A stretch of 64,000 nucleotides of DNA, taken from the NCBI RefSeq assembly GCF_002236115.1, contig NZ_NIWT01000005.1, positions 655,884-719,883 of the forward strand, in the 5' to 3' direction. A program made the position numbers and the translations under genes. Source of the stretch: Pseudomonas jessenii (lineage in GTDB: Bacteria; Pseudomonadota; Gammaproteobacteria; Pseudomonadales; Pseudomonadaceae). The notes under the pieces were generated by a model. It had not been told where the DNA came from. It made no database searches and saw nothing but the letters and a program-made list of their open reading frames with translations. Shown in pieces: positions 51,743 through 60,180 of this stretch; position 1 is the first letter of the stretch, and every line of letters starts with the position of its first letter.

Positions 51743-51964
51743 CTACTTTTTATAGACGATCACTTTGGCACCCGCTTCGCATTTGCCAACAACTTTCCCG
51801 CCGGCAGCGGCACCTTTGTCGACAATCTCCAGCGAGTAACCGGAAACGCCCTTGGCATCAAGTTTCGCTGCGATTTCGGCTTTCAGTTCTTCGCATGGCT
51901 TGCCGCCCGCCAACGCGCTCCCCGCAAGGCTCAACAAACCTACTGCCAACATAAACTTCTTCAT
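51743..51964 (-). CDS. small secreted DUF1161 protein, copy 2
   Basis: 73 residues from ATG 51964 (another in-frame ATG at 51973 adds three residues). The signal peptide ends at ALAGGK. The mature part, PCEELKAEIAAKLDAKGVSGY with a second cysteine in VGKCEAGAKVIVY, is clearly paralogous to the protein at 49591-49824. The two copies flank osmC and the LLM oxidoreductase. Function unknown. Confidence 0.88.
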   Translation of the reverse strand: MKKFMLAVGLLSLAGSALAGGKPCEELKAEIAAKLDAKGVSGYSLEIVDKGAAAGGKVVGKCEAGAKVIVYKK

Positions 51965-52085
51965 CGGTTGCATTCCCTGGTCGGATCATAGGGGTAACCA
52001 GCCGTCAGCCGGACGCACTCATGTAGTGCTTTGCCATTCCCTATGGCATTCGACCGGCGTGCAAGTTCAGAAGACTAGCCCAAAG

Positions 52086-52301
52086 TCAGCTGCTGGCAAT
52101 CCGGAACCCGACTTTCAAGGTCACTTGAAAGTGCGCAGCCTTGCCGTCCCTTATGTGCCCACGGGTCTCGGTCACTTCAAACCATTCCATGTACTTGATG
52201 CTTTTGCTGGCTTCGGCCAGCGCGTTGTTGATCGCATCTTCGATACTGCTGGTGGACGAGCCGATCAGCTCGATTTTCTTGTAGGTGTGATGGTCAGACA
52301 T
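52086..52301 (-). CDS. dodecin flavoprotein
   Basis: 71 residues, the normal dodecin size. It has the family pattern YKKIELIGSS, IEDAINNALAEASKS, and the flavin-stacking tryptophan region YMEWFEVTETRGHI, ending in FQVTLKVGF. Dodecins form hollow dodecamers that store riboflavin or FMN. It is a single gene with its own ribosome-binding site (GAGGAGA before the ATG at 52301). Confidence 0.93.
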   Translation of the reverse strand: MSDHHTYKKIELIGSSTSSIEDAINNALAEASKSIKYMEWFEVTETRGHIRDGKAAHFQVTLKVGFRIASS

Positions 52302-52458
52302 GGCGTTCTCCTCGGCGTGTGAATTACAGACTAGCAGTGATTTTTCCTATTTCTTCTGTTGGTCGTTCTGAGGGTGAAGTTCAGATTTTCTGCACTTTCT
52401 CGAACCCATGAAGTCCCAACCAACACACGCCACTCATCACCAATGCAGGAGAGCCACC

Positions 52459-52782
52459 ATGGCCAACACCTCGTTACGCAAAGCCTCATTGCAAAGCATG
52501 GAAGCCGAGATCGAGAGTCTGCTCAAGTCTTTGGAAAGCCTGAAGGACGACGCCTCGGACGAGTCGCGTAAAACCCTCAAGACCCTGAAAAGCAACGCCG
52601 AGAATGCCTTGAAGCACTCGCGCCATTTGCTTGGCGATGCCTATGAAGAGGTCAAGGTCAAAACCCGTGAAACCGGGATTGCCACCCGGGACTACGCCCA
52701 GGAACATCCTTGGACAACAGCTGGTGTCGCCGTGGGTGCATTAGGCTTGCTGGCCGCTTATCTGTTGTGCAAGCGTGATTAA
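52459..52782 (+). CDS. DUF883 protein (ElaB/YqjD type) with C-terminal membrane anchor
   Basis: 107 residues. A long amphipathic helix (about 1-75) of Lys/Glu/Ser-rich character precedes one membrane span (about 86-103, TAGVAVGALGLLAAYLL) and a basic end CKRD. The motif YAQEHPW before the span is typical of the ElaB/YqjD/DUF883 family, whose E. coli members anchor ribosomes to the membrane in stationary phase. The ATG at 52459 has AGGAGAG upstream. The stop overlaps the converging trpI end by four bases. Confidence 0.88.
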   Translation: MANTSLRKASLQSMEAEIESLLKSLESLKDDASDESRKTLKTLKSNAENALKHSRHLLGDAYEEVKVKTRETGIATRDYAQEHPWTTAGVAVGALGLLAAYLLCKRD

Positions 52783-53672
52783 TCCGCGCGACGCAGCTCG
52801 TTCTTGAGCCACTGCGCCAGTTGCCGGGCGCGCCCGTCCGCGGCGCGCTTGGGTAGCCACAACGCCAGTTGCGCCGGGGTTTCACTGAAGCCCCAAGGCG
52901 CAACCAGGCGGCCGGCCTTCAAGTCCTCCGTCACCAAGGGTTCGGGGGCAATCGCCACGCCCAGACCTGCGACGGCGGCTTCCAGCAAGTAATACAAATG
53001 TTCAAATCCCTGACCGTACTTCAGCGCCCTGGCGTCGAGCCCGCGTGGTTGCGCCCAGTTCGGCCAGGCTTGCGGGCGTGAGGTGGTGTGCAGCAAGGGT
53101 TCGTTCAGCAGTGCAGTTTCAGGCGCCTGCTTGAGCCGTTCATAGCCGGCGAACCGCGGGCTCATGACCGGGCCGATACGTTCGCTGGCCAGCTCAAAAA
53201 CCTGCATGTCCGCCGGCCAGGGTGGCTCGGCAAATACGAGCAAGGCATCCAGCCCCGGTTTTCGCGGATCCAGATCGCCTTCTCCGGCCGACAGGTGCAA
53301 GCGCAAGTCCGGCAGGTCGGCATTGAGTCTCCCCAGTCTTGGAATAAACCAGCGCGCCAGCAGACTTCCAGAGCAACCGAGCACGAATGGCGCATCGGCG
53401 GAGCTTTGTGTGAGTTCGGCGCATACGCCGCGCAGGCGCTCGAAGGCTTCGCTGCTGGCGTCACGCAGGCGTAACCCGGCATCTGTGAGTTTCAGGCCGC
53501 GACCGTCCTTGATGAACAGGCTTACGCCGAGGTGTTCTTCAAGTAACTTGAGTTGCCGACTGACTGCGCCGTGGGTGACGTGCAGCTGTTCGGCCGCCTG
53601 ACTGACGCTGTTCAAGCGGGCAGTGGCTTCGAAGGCGCGAAGCGCGTTCAGCGGAGGAAGGTCATGGCTCAT
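52779..53672 (-). CDS. trpI: LysR-type activator TrpI
   Basis: 297 residues. The N-terminal winged helix includes LPPLNALRAFEATARLNSVS and HVTHGAVSRQLKLLEEHLG, followed by the LysR effector domain. It is divergent from trpBA, the arrangement in all pseudomonads, where TrpI with indoleglycerol phosphate activates trpBA. The operators must lie in the 124-bp gap to 53797. Confidence 0.93.
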   Translation of the reverse strand: MSHDLPPLNALRAFEATARLNSVSQAAEQLHVTHGAVSRQLKLLEEHLGVSLFIKDGRGLKLTDAGLRLRDASSEAFERLRGVCAELTQSSADAPFVLGCSGSLLARWFIPRLGRLNADLPDLRLHLSAGEGDLDPRKPGLDALLVFAEPPWPADMQVFELASERIGPVMSPRFAGYERLKQAPETALLNEPLLHTTSRPQAWPNWAQPRGLDARALKYGQGFEHLYYLLEAAVAGLGVAIAPEPLVTEDLKAGRLVAPWGFSETPAQLALWLPKRAADGRARQLAQWLKNELRRAD

Positions 53673-53762
53673 TTGATCTGTGAGTTTTCCTGACAGGTTG
53701 TGGCGATCTTATCGGTTTTCAGGCCGGGGCGTCAGGGGTAGAGTGAAGCCCACTATCTCTTT

Positions 53763-53780
53763 ATGCATCACTTCATGCAT
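53763..53780. promoter_or_regulatory. ATGCAT-N6-ATGCAT palindrome just upstream of trpB
   Basis: Two copies of the self-complementary ATGCAT are separated by CACTTC and lie 17-34 bp before the trpB start. It overlaps the leader rather than the usual activator position, so a link to TrpI is doubtful. Confidence 0.35.
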
Positions 53781-53796
53781 TCAACTGGAGCGCCCC

Positions 53797-55017
53797 ATGA
53801 CCCAGACTAATCTGCGCAACGGCCCTGATGCCAACGGCCTGTTTGGCGCGTTCGGCGGCCGCTACGTTGCCGAAACCCTGATGCCGTTGATCCTCGACCT
53901 GGCCCGCGAATATGAGTTGGCCAAGGAAGATCCTGCATTCAAGGAAGAACTGGCCTACTTCCAGCGCGACTACGTCGGACGTCCAAGCCCGCTGTACTTC
54001 GCCGAGCGTCTGACCGAGTTCTGCGGCGGCGCGAAGATCTACCTCAAGCGTGAAGAGCTGAACCACACCGGCGCGCACAAGATCAACAACTGCATCGGCC
54101 AGATCCTGCTGGCGCGGCGCATGGGCAAGAAGCGCATCATCGCCGAGACCGGCGCCGGCATGCACGGTGTGGCCACGGCCACTGTTGCTGCGCGTTTCGG
54201 TCTGGATTGCGTGATCTACATGGGCACCACTGACATCGAGCGTCAGCAGGCCAACGTGTTCCGCATGAAGCTGCTGGGTGCCGAAGTGATCCCGGTGGTA
54301 GCCGGTACCGGCACGCTGAAAGACGCGATGAACGAAGCCCTGCGTGACTGGGTGACCAACGTCGACAGCACCTTCTACCTGATCGGTACCGTGGCTGGTC
54401 CGCACCCTTACCCGGCGATGGTTCGCGACTTCCAGGCCGTGATCGGCAAGGAAACCCGCGAGCAGCTGCAAGCCCAGGAAGGTCGCCTGCCGGACAGCCT
54501 GGTGGCGTGCATCGGCGGTGGTTCCAACGCCATGGGCCTGTTCCACCCGTTCCTCGACGACAAGAGTGTCGAGATCATCGGCGTTGAAGCCGCCGGCTAC
54601 GGCATCGAGACCGGCAAGCATGCGGCCAGCCTGAACGGCGGCGTACCCGGTGTGTTGCACGGCAACCGCACCTTCCTGCTGCAGGACGACGATGGCCAGA
54701 TCATCGATGCCCACTCGATCTCCGCCGGCCTGGACTACCCGGGCATCGGCCCGGAACACGCCTGGTTGCATGACATCGGCCGCGTTCAGTACACCTCGGT
54801 GACCGACGACGAAGCCCTCGCTGCGTTCCACCAGTGCTGCCGCCTGGAAGGGATCATCCCTGCCCTGGAAAGCGCCCATGCCCTGGCTGAAGTATTCAAG
54901 CGCGCCCCGACCTTGCCAAAGGATCACCTGATGGTGGTCAACCTGTCCGGCCGTGGCGATAAAGACATGCAGACCGTGATGCACCACATGGAACAATCCA
55001 AGCAGGAGAAACACTGA
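53797..55017 (+). CDS. trpB: tryptophan synthase beta chain
   Basis: 406 residues. The PLP lysine is Lys95 in KREELNHTGAHKINN, and the phosphate-binding GGGSNAMGLFHPF loop and the catalytic Glu in ETGAGMHGVA are present. It condenses indole with serine to give tryptophan. The ATG at 53797 has TGGAG upstream. The stop shares one base with the trpA start, so the two chains are made in a coupled fashion. Confidence 0.97.
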   Translation: MTQTNLRNGPDANGLFGAFGGRYVAETLMPLILDLAREYELAKEDPAFKEELAYFQRDYVGRPSPLYFAERLTEFCGGAKIYLKREELNHTGAHKINNCIGQILLARRMGKKRIIAETGAGMHGVATATVAARFGLDCVIYMGTTDIERQQANVFRMKLLGAEVIPVVAGTGTLKDAMNEALRDWVTNVDSTFYLIGTVAGPHPYPAMVRDFQAVIGKETREQLQAQEGRLPDSLVACIGGGSNAMGLFHPFLDDKSVEIIGVEAAGYGIETGKHAASLNGGVPGVLHGNRTFLLQDDDGQIIDAHSISAGLDYPGIGPEHAWLHDIGRVQYTSVTDDEALAAFHQCCRLEGIIPALESAHALAEVFKRAPTLPKDHLMVVNLSGRGDKDMQTVMHHMEQSKQEKH

Positions 55018-55829
55018 TGAGCCGCCTGCAAACGCGTTTTGCCGAACTCAAGGAACAAAACCGTGCCGCCCTGGTGACCTTCGTGACCGCCGGTGACCCG
55101 GGCTATGACACGTCCCTTGCTATCCTCAAGGGCTTGCCGGCGGCTGGCGCCGATGTGATCGAGCTGGGCATGCCCTTCACCGATCCGATGGCTGACGGCC
55201 CGGCAATTCAGCTCGCCAACATCCGTGCGTTGGGTGCCAAGCAGAATCTGGCGAAAACCCTGCAAATGGTTCGCGAGTTCCGCCAGGACAACAACGAAAC
55301 ACCGCTGGTGCTGATGGGGTACTTCAACCCGATCCACATGTACGGCGTACCGCGCTTCATCGCCGAAGCCAAGGAAGCCGGCGTTGACGGCCTGATCGTG
55401 GTCGACCTGCCGCCAGAGCATAACGGCGAACTGTGCGATCCGGCGCAGGCCGCGGGCCTGGACTTCATTCGCCTGACCACGCCAACCACCGACGATGTGC
55501 GCCTGCCGACCGTTCTCAACGGCAGCTCCGGCTTCGTCTACTACGTATCGGTGGCCGGTGTGACCGGCGCCGGCGCTGCCACACTGGAACACGTCGAGGA
55601 AGCGGTCGCCCGTCTGCGTCGCCATACCGACCTGCCGATCAGCATCGGTTTCGGTATCCGGACTCCGGAACAGGCGGCGTCCATCGCGCGTCTGGCCGAC
55701 GGTGTTGTGGTGGGCTCGGCGTTGATCGATCACATCGCCAATGCCACCTCCCCGGAACAAGCCGTGGATGGCGTGCTGAGCCTGTGCTCGGCACTGGCGG
55801 ACGGCGTGCGTAAAGCTCGCGTCAGCTGA
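55017..55829 (+). CDS. trpA: tryptophan synthase alpha chain
   Basis: 270 residues, TIM barrel. It shows the catalytic glutamate in DVIELGMPFTDPMADGP, with the Asp in the following loop (VDGLIVVDLPPEH), and the phosphate site GFGIRTPEQ. It splits indoleglycerol phosphate to indole, which passes to TrpB. It is the last gene of the trpBA operon; a terminator follows. Confidence 0.97.
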   Translation: MSRLQTRFAELKEQNRAALVTFVTAGDPGYDTSLAILKGLPAAGADVIELGMPFTDPMADGPAIQLANIRALGAKQNLAKTLQMVREFRQDNNETPLVLMGYFNPIHMYGVPRFIAEAKEAGVDGLIVVDLPPEHNGELCDPAQAAGLDFIRLTTPTTDDVRLPTVLNGSSGFVYYVSVAGVTGAGAATLEHVEEAVARLRRHTDLPISIGFGIRTPEQAASIARLADGVVVGSALIDHIANATSPEQAVDGVLSLCSALADGVRKARVS

Positions 55830-55881
55830 GGGTAAAGTGCCTGAGACAGTGGAATTAGAGCCGCGCGGCACAGGCTGAACA

Positions 55882-55923
55882 GCAAAAAGGGCTTCAGGAC
55901 TGAGTTCTGAAGCCCTTTTTGCT
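55882..55923. terminator. trpBA terminator
   Basis: AGCAAAAAGGGCTTCAG/CTGAAGCCCTTTTTGCT hairpin with A- and T-runs, bidirectional, also placed for the converging DUF4105 gene. Confidence 0.88.
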
Positions 55924-55948
55924 ATGTGTGGCTAAACGCTGTAATTCT

Positions 55949-55974
55949 TGTGGGAGCGAGCTCGTTCCCACAGG
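55949..55974. repeat. collapsed REP palindrome
   Basis: TGTGGGAGCGAGCTCG followed by TTCCCACA is a short palindrome that looks like a REPIN whose spacer and inner arms were deleted. Confidence 0.75.
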
Positions 55975-55982
55975 TTGCGGTA

Positions 55983-57944
55983 TCAAGGCAACTCTATCCC
56001 GCCTGATGCCTTGTGCAGTTTGCGCAGGTGTTCACCAATCTGCTTCACGTTAGCCTCGTTGGCGGCCATTTCGGCGGCGCGGCCCGGTTCAAGCAATGCC
56101 CTCACTTCCTTGTCCAGATCCCCGGACAGCGCCAGGAGCTGCTTCTGGCGCTGGCTGCTTTCCGATTCCAGATGCTCCCACTCGCTCGGTTGCGGCAGGC
56201 CATAACCCTTGGTGCCCAGCAGTTCTGCCGGCCGACTGAGGAAACCACTGTTGGCCAGAATGTCCTTGAGCGTCTCGTTGGCCTTGTCCATGCCGCCATT
56301 CTTTAGTTCTCGGGCGCCCAGATAGCGCTGCTTCACTTCATCCTGGGCCAGCAGCAACTGCTGACGGAAGCTGGCCTGTTCCAATAGCAGCAACGCCGCG
56401 CTGGTGCGCAAATCGGCCTGCTCGAACCATTGCCGACGCTCTGCCGCTTTCAATTCGAGCCAGTCTTCGACGGTTTCCTGTTTGATCGGCAAGTGCTTTT
56501 TCAGGATCTCGAACATCGCCTGATAACGCTCGCGGAAGGAGTCGAAACGATAACCCAGGCGCAAGGCTTCACGTGGGTCGTCCAGCACACTGGCGTCCGC
56601 CAGTCCGCGGCCCTTCAGCACTTCGAGCAAACCGTTGGGCATGATGTTGTCGAGTCCCACCAATTGCGGGTTATTGGTGCCGCCACGCAGTAACTTCAGC
56701 TCTTCCACCGCGCAGTTGTTCGACAGGAAGAAGTAGTTGCCGTCGTAGCTCCAGTGCATCTCGGCGGCACGTCCGACCACGTCTTCAATCTCTCTGCGCG
56801 ACAGGTTCAGGGGCACGGAGGCCAGGCTGCGCAGTTCGGTCTTGGTGTATTCGTCGATGACCTGGGATAGCGGCAGGATAAACAGTCGCGACGGGTATTT
56901 ACCGACCAGGCCATCCCAGCTCGACAGCTGCACGTCGCCGACGAAGGCGCGGTAAGACAGCACCAGATGCTGGTCCAGATCCAATCGGCAATCCGGTCCG
57001 CGTGGTCGGCCTGGCGCGCAGATCACCAGGCGCAACATGCTGTGACCCCAGCGGCTGAACAGGTTCTGGTTGGCCTCGGCCAGCAGATAGTCAACGGCAT
57101 AGACTCGCTCCGGATCGACCTGGCCCAAAGGTGTCTTGGCGAAGTCGCTGCCGGCATTGAGGAACGCGAAGGTCTTGCTACAGGTGTCTTTGGCGGCAGG
57201 CGCCCAGCCGAAATGCTCCTGGTAGTAGCGATACAGCGAGGGACGGCGGCAGGCGTAGCTCGGGTCGAGGAGGAAATACTCCATGTTGACCGCGACGAAC
57301 TCCTTTGGACTGCTGGTCTCGTAGATGTCCGGGCTGCGGGCAATCTGGCGATTGTGCTGTTCGCGTTCACCGCGACGGCCTACGTATTGCTGCCAGCCGG
57401 CGAGGTCGAGCAGACGCGGATCGTCACTGAGGGTAAAACGCCGATCGGACTGGCCCCGGCATTGGTCGGGAATGCCAACCAGCCCTGAGCTGTTGTTGCG
57501 CTGGGTGCAGCGCTGAATCAGCTTGCGTTCGGCATCCGGCCACAGGCGCGAGCGATCGTAGATGTGAGTCAGCTCGTGCACCACCGTGGCCAGCATTTCC
57601 CGGCGCACGGTGCCATGGGGGCGATGGGTTTTCTTGGTCGCGGCGCTGCCATCGGTGAGGCTGGCCAGCAGGTTGCGGTTCAGATCGAGTTCGGACACCA
57701 GTGACGCCTGACCGTAGGCGTTGCCCGGCATGTCATCCGTCCAGTCGACGTCGATGCGTCGATCGAGTTGCTCGATAAAGCGTGGCGGCAGTGCCTGCAT
57801 GGCTTCATCGAGCAGCGCCTGGCTGGCTTGCTGTTGCGCGGGAGTCAGACCTTCGGTCTTGAGCTGTAATTGAAGGCCAGCGTGGGCCGTGTTGCCGAGC
57901 AGCAACATGGCCCCGGCCAGCAGCCAGGCACCTTGACGCTTCAC
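55983..57944 (-). CDS. large secreted DUF4105 protein with a zinc-protease-like HELTH motif
   Basis: 653 residues with a signal peptide ending NTAHA. The N-terminal third has TVVHELTHIYDRSRLW (His-Glu-x-x-His, about residues 123-127), suggesting a zinc-binding or peptidase-like region. The middle (about 290-480) fits the DUF4105 domain, with SRWGHSMLRLVI and FFLSNNCAVEELKLL. The last ~130 residues are helical and charged. Periplasmic or surface protein of unknown function. Its start overlaps the end of the upstream DUF2388 gene (ATGA at 57941-57944), so it belongs to that operon. Confidence 0.83.
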   Translation of the reverse strand: MKRQGAWLLAGAMLLLGNTAHAGLQLQLKTEGLTPAQQQASQALLDEAMQALPPRFIEQLDRRIDVDWTDDMPGNAYGQASLVSELDLNRNLLASLTDGSAATKKTHRPHGTVRREMLATVVHELTHIYDRSRLWPDAERKLIQRCTQRNNSSGLVGIPDQCRGQSDRRFTLSDDPRLLDLAGWQQYVGRRGEREQHNRQIARSPDIYETSSPKEFVAVNMEYFLLDPSYACRRPSLYRYYQEHFGWAPAAKDTCSKTFAFLNAGSDFAKTPLGQVDPERVYAVDYLLAEANQNLFSRWGHSMLRLVICAPGRPRGPDCRLDLDQHLVLSYRAFVGDVQLSSWDGLVGKYPSRLFILPLSQVIDEYTKTELRSLASVPLNLSRREIEDVVGRAAEMHWSYDGNYFFLSNNCAVEELKLLRGGTNNPQLVGLDNIMPNGLLEVLKGRGLADASVLDDPREALRLGYRFDSFRERYQAMFEILKKHLPIKQETVEDWLELKAAERRQWFEQADLRTSAALLLLEQASFRQQLLLAQDEVKQRYLGARELKNGGMDKANETLKDILANSGFLSRPAELLGTKGYGLPQPSEWEHLESESSQRQKQLLALSGDLDKEVRALLEPGRAAEMAANEANVKQIGEHLRKLHKASGGIELP

Positions 57945-58261
57945 AGTGCGAGGATGGCTTCGGCGAGATCCTGGTCACTGGCGTCACGAGCTTCCGGCAC
58001 ACGGGTACGCAGTAAATCGAAGGCGGATTCCAGGTGAGCGCCACGAATGTCGCCATTGCTGGCAACGAAACTGGCGGCATCGTCCTGGGCTTCGCGCACG
58101 ATTTTCGAATCGCGAATGGACGTGGTGGTGTCGGAGGTGAAATCGAGGGTGCGCTGGGTAGCACGGATCAGAATATTACTGGTGGCAACCAGAGTATGTG
58201 CCTGGGCCACATCGGCCAACAGCAGCAGACCTAAGGTGGCAGCAATCAGCGGGTTACGCAT
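57941..58261 (-). CDS. DUF2388 secreted protein, copy 1
   Basis: 106 residues; signal peptide ending DVAQA. The mature core is AQDDAASFVASNGDIRGAHLES, followed by a helical end (DQDLAEAILAL). The same core recurs in the next two genes, so the three are tandem paralogues of the DUF2388 family, which I know mainly from pseudomonads. It is directly coupled to the DUF4105 gene by a four-base overlap. Function unknown. Confidence 0.85.
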   Translation of the reverse strand: MRNPLIAATLGLLLLADVAQAHTLVATSNILIRATQRTLDFTSDTTTSIRDSKIVREAQDDAASFVASNGDIRGAHLESAFDLLRTRVPEARDASDQDLAEAILAL

Positions 58262-58289
58262 GGAATGACTCCAGAAAAAACAGGGATAA

Positions 58290-58607
58290 CTATTGGACGA
58301 GAATTGCTTGTGCCAGTTCAAGGTCGTTGGCACGAAGTTTTGCCTGGGTTCGACGCAGATACCGCAAGGCCGACTCCAGTCGTGCGCCTCTCAGTTGGCC
58401 GTCACTGGCAATGAATGCCGCGGCGTCATCATGGGCAGCGAGCAGCAGTTTATGGTCGAAGGGGGCGGAGGTCACCAAACTTGTGGCGTAACCGCTGGCG
58501 ACGATGCCTTGGGTGGACAGGTTGAAGGCGTCATAAGCGTGGGCCGATCCGCAGTAACCAAGGGTAAGAAAGGCTGGGGCGATCAAGAAACTTGAAGGAA
58601 AACGCAT
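58290..58607 (-). CDS. DUF2388 secreted protein, copy 2
   Basis: 105 residues; signal peptide ending GSAHA. Core AHDDAAAFIASDGQLRGARLES. It is the most divergent of the three, with basic residues following the core (LRRTQAKLRAND). A 28-bp gap leads to copy 1. No enzyme motif is visible; the proteins are small and periplasmic. Confidence 0.85.
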   Translation of the reverse strand: MRFPSSFLIAPAFLTLGYCGSAHAYDAFNLSTQGIVASGYATSLVTSAPFDHKLLLAAHDDAAAFIASDGQLRGARLESALRYLRRTQAKLRANDLELAQAILVQ

Positions 58608-58715
58608 GAGACTCGACAGTTGAAAGTGAGTCCAAAGGCTAGCGCAAGGCCCGTTCTAGAGCCAGCGCCGAAACATTGGGGCACGTCGGGCGTGCCCCAT
58701 GTCTTGTGCAGTCGT

Positions 58716-59036
58716 TTAGATCGTCAGGATCGCCTGCGCCAGTTGTGCGTCGGTTGCGTTCAGCTGTGGCGCCTGGCGGTGAATGTGGTCGATGGCGCTT
58801 TCCAGTTTCACTCCGCGAATGGAACCTTCGCTGGCGACGAAACTGGCGGCGTCATCACGGGCCGCGAGGACGATCTTGTCATCCTTGAAGGACGACGATA
58901 TGACGTCGGAGGTCGCATCGGATGTGGCTTTGAGCGCGTTAACTACAGCGTCGGTGGTCACGATGAAGCTGGTTGCGCTGGCATTGGCTGCCACGGCAAA
59001 CAGGGCTGCAGCGCTGAGCAGGCGGAGACGGGACAT
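58716..59036 (-). CDS. DUF2388 secreted protein, copy 3
   Basis: 106 residues; signal peptide ending ANASA. Core ARDDAASFVASEGSIRGVKLES and end ATDAQLAQAILTI. It lies 108 bp upstream of copy 2 and may head the operon or have its own transcript. The start at ATG 59036 has AAAGGAG in front. The conserved RG and LESA residues across the three copies probably mark a functional surface. Confidence 0.86.
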   Translation of the reverse strand: MSRLRLLSAAALFAVAANASATSFIVTTDAVVNALKATSDATSDVISSSFKDDKIVLAARDDAASFVASEGSIRGVKLESAIDHIHRQAPQLNATDAQLAQAILTI

Positions 59037-59178
59037 GGGTAACTCCTTTGGGTAAACCAGTTGAAAAATGGCGCAGTGTCTGCAAAGTCAGACGCCAGGC
59101 GCTTGGCGCTCGCCACGTTCTGACTTGATATTAGGCCTGAGTGTGTCAGTTCGAACAGCCCGTCATGCAAACAGGCAG

Positions 59179-59388
59179 TCAGCGCCAGAACGGTTTATCC
59201 AGTTCATTGATGCGCTCAGCGTCGCTGATGCCAAGATCCGATAGCTGACGATCATCGAGTTGAGCCAGTAAACGTCGTGTTCTCGCCCTTTCCAGGCTAG
59301 CGAAGAATCCTGTCAGCAGATCTCTGACCCAGTGCAGGCAAGGTCTTGATCGAAATGATGGGGTCGAAACATCCTGTAAAGAACTCAT
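59179..59388 (-). CDS. small DUF1127 protein, copy 1
   Basis: 69 residues from ATG 59388; an in-frame ATG at 59424 would add 12. The C-terminal half, RRLLAQLDDRQLSDLGISDAER, is the DUF1127 arginine-rich helix pair (YjiS-like), ending NELDKPFWR. The sister gene at 59647-59862 ends with ELSKPFWR. Short DUF1127 proteins in other bacteria bind RNA or affect phosphate and carbon metabolism. ACTGTAC motifs lie upstream. Confidence 0.85.
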   Translation of the reverse strand: MSSLQDVSTPSFRSRPCLHWVRDLLTGFFASLERARTRRLLAQLDDRQLSDLGISDAERINELDKPFWR

Positions 59389-59468
59389 GGCGCGTTCCCT
59401 GTCCTGATAAGTGGAGGGCTCCATGCTGACACCGGTCGAATCTCCGTTGCAGACACACTGCGACGATA

Positions 59469-59510
59469 TTGTACTCATCCAGTTTGTGGTTTTTGCAAAC
59501 TGTACTGGTG
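59469..59510. promoter_or_regulatory. ACTGTAC-type sites upstream of DUF1127 copy 1
   Basis: TGTACTCATCCAGTT at 59469-59483 and AACTGTACTGGTG at 59498-59510 lie 80-120 bp before the start. The second matches sites upstream of DUF1127 copy 2. Confidence 0.5.
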
Positions 59511-59555
59511 TTCAGGGTTCCCTACTGTAAAAGCGGATTTGACAGGCCAAAACGA

Positions 59556-59595
59556 CAAAACCCGTCGTGGCTTCCCACGACGGGTTTTGTTTTTT
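59556..59595. terminator. terminator behind DUF1127 copy 2
   Basis: AAAACCCGTCGTGG/CCACGACGGGTTTT hairpin with flanking A and T runs, 50 bp beyond the stop of the leftward gene. Confidence 0.88.
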
Positions 59596-59646
59596 CAATT
59601 CGGGTTGCTGGCGGTGGACCTTCAGGTCAGAGCCAGCGACGCTAAC

Positions 59647-59862
59647 TTAGCGCCAGAACGGCTTGCTCAGCTCTTCGTAGCGTTGTGCTTCGCTAATCCC
59701 GGCGTCAGCCAGCAGGCGCGAATCCAGACGAGCCAGTTGATGGCGGCTGGTGATGCGGCGCTGCCACAGCATCAAGTTGGCGATAACGCGCAGAGGCAGG
59801 GAAGCCTGGGTTTTTGCAGCGGTGTCTTCGAAGAACAGTTCGGAACTGAGTGTACGTTCCAT
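59647..59862 (-). CDS. small DUF1127 protein, copy 2
   Basis: 71 residues from the ATG at 59862, chosen because GGAAGG then sits at a proper distance; an ATG at 59871 abuts that site too closely. The DUF1127 core is RHQLARLDSRLLADAGISEAQR, ending ELSKPFWR. It is a paralogue of 59179-59388. A long AT-rich region with repeated ACTGTAC motifs lies upstream, suggesting tight control. Confidence 0.85.
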   Translation of the reverse strand: MERTLSSELFFEDTAAKTQASLPLRVIANLMLWQRRITSRHQLARLDSRLLADAGISEAQRYEELSKPFWR

Positions 59863-60180
59863 GGTTTTCATCCTTCCGCTTATGGCGGGATTAGGTAGTG
59901 GCTTAACTGGTGCCCATGATCCTCTCGTTTGCCTAGTCTCTGTAGATACAGTTCATCTGTATTGTGCGAGCTCAGTTAACTGTTTATAGGGGGTGTACTG
60001 GTCGAATTTGAGGCAACTGTACCTATCTGCACTGTTAAGGTGCAAAATTGCTGTTTTGACTCGATGAAGTAGGAATTTCCCCTAGGAAATTACCGGTACA
60101 GTAGTACAGTTTTTTCAGAGTGTGAAGTAGCAAGAGCAAGCTGACGAAACTGTGTTTGCGCCAGCTGCTATCTGTACCAA
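59863..60180. promoter_or_regulatory. AT-rich upstream region of DUF1127 copy 2 with repeated ACTGTAC half-sites
   Basis: No gene is seen in these 318 bp. Repeated motifs are ATACAG-N5-CTGTAT (59946-59962), TGTACTGGTC (59994-60003), AACTGTACC (60015-60023), GGTACAGTAGTACAGT (60095-60110) and CTGTACC (60172-60178). The cluster looks like an operator array for one regulator; GTAC-containing palindromes of this kind are typical of GntR/MocR-type regulators, but no such gene is in the window. Confidence 0.5.
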
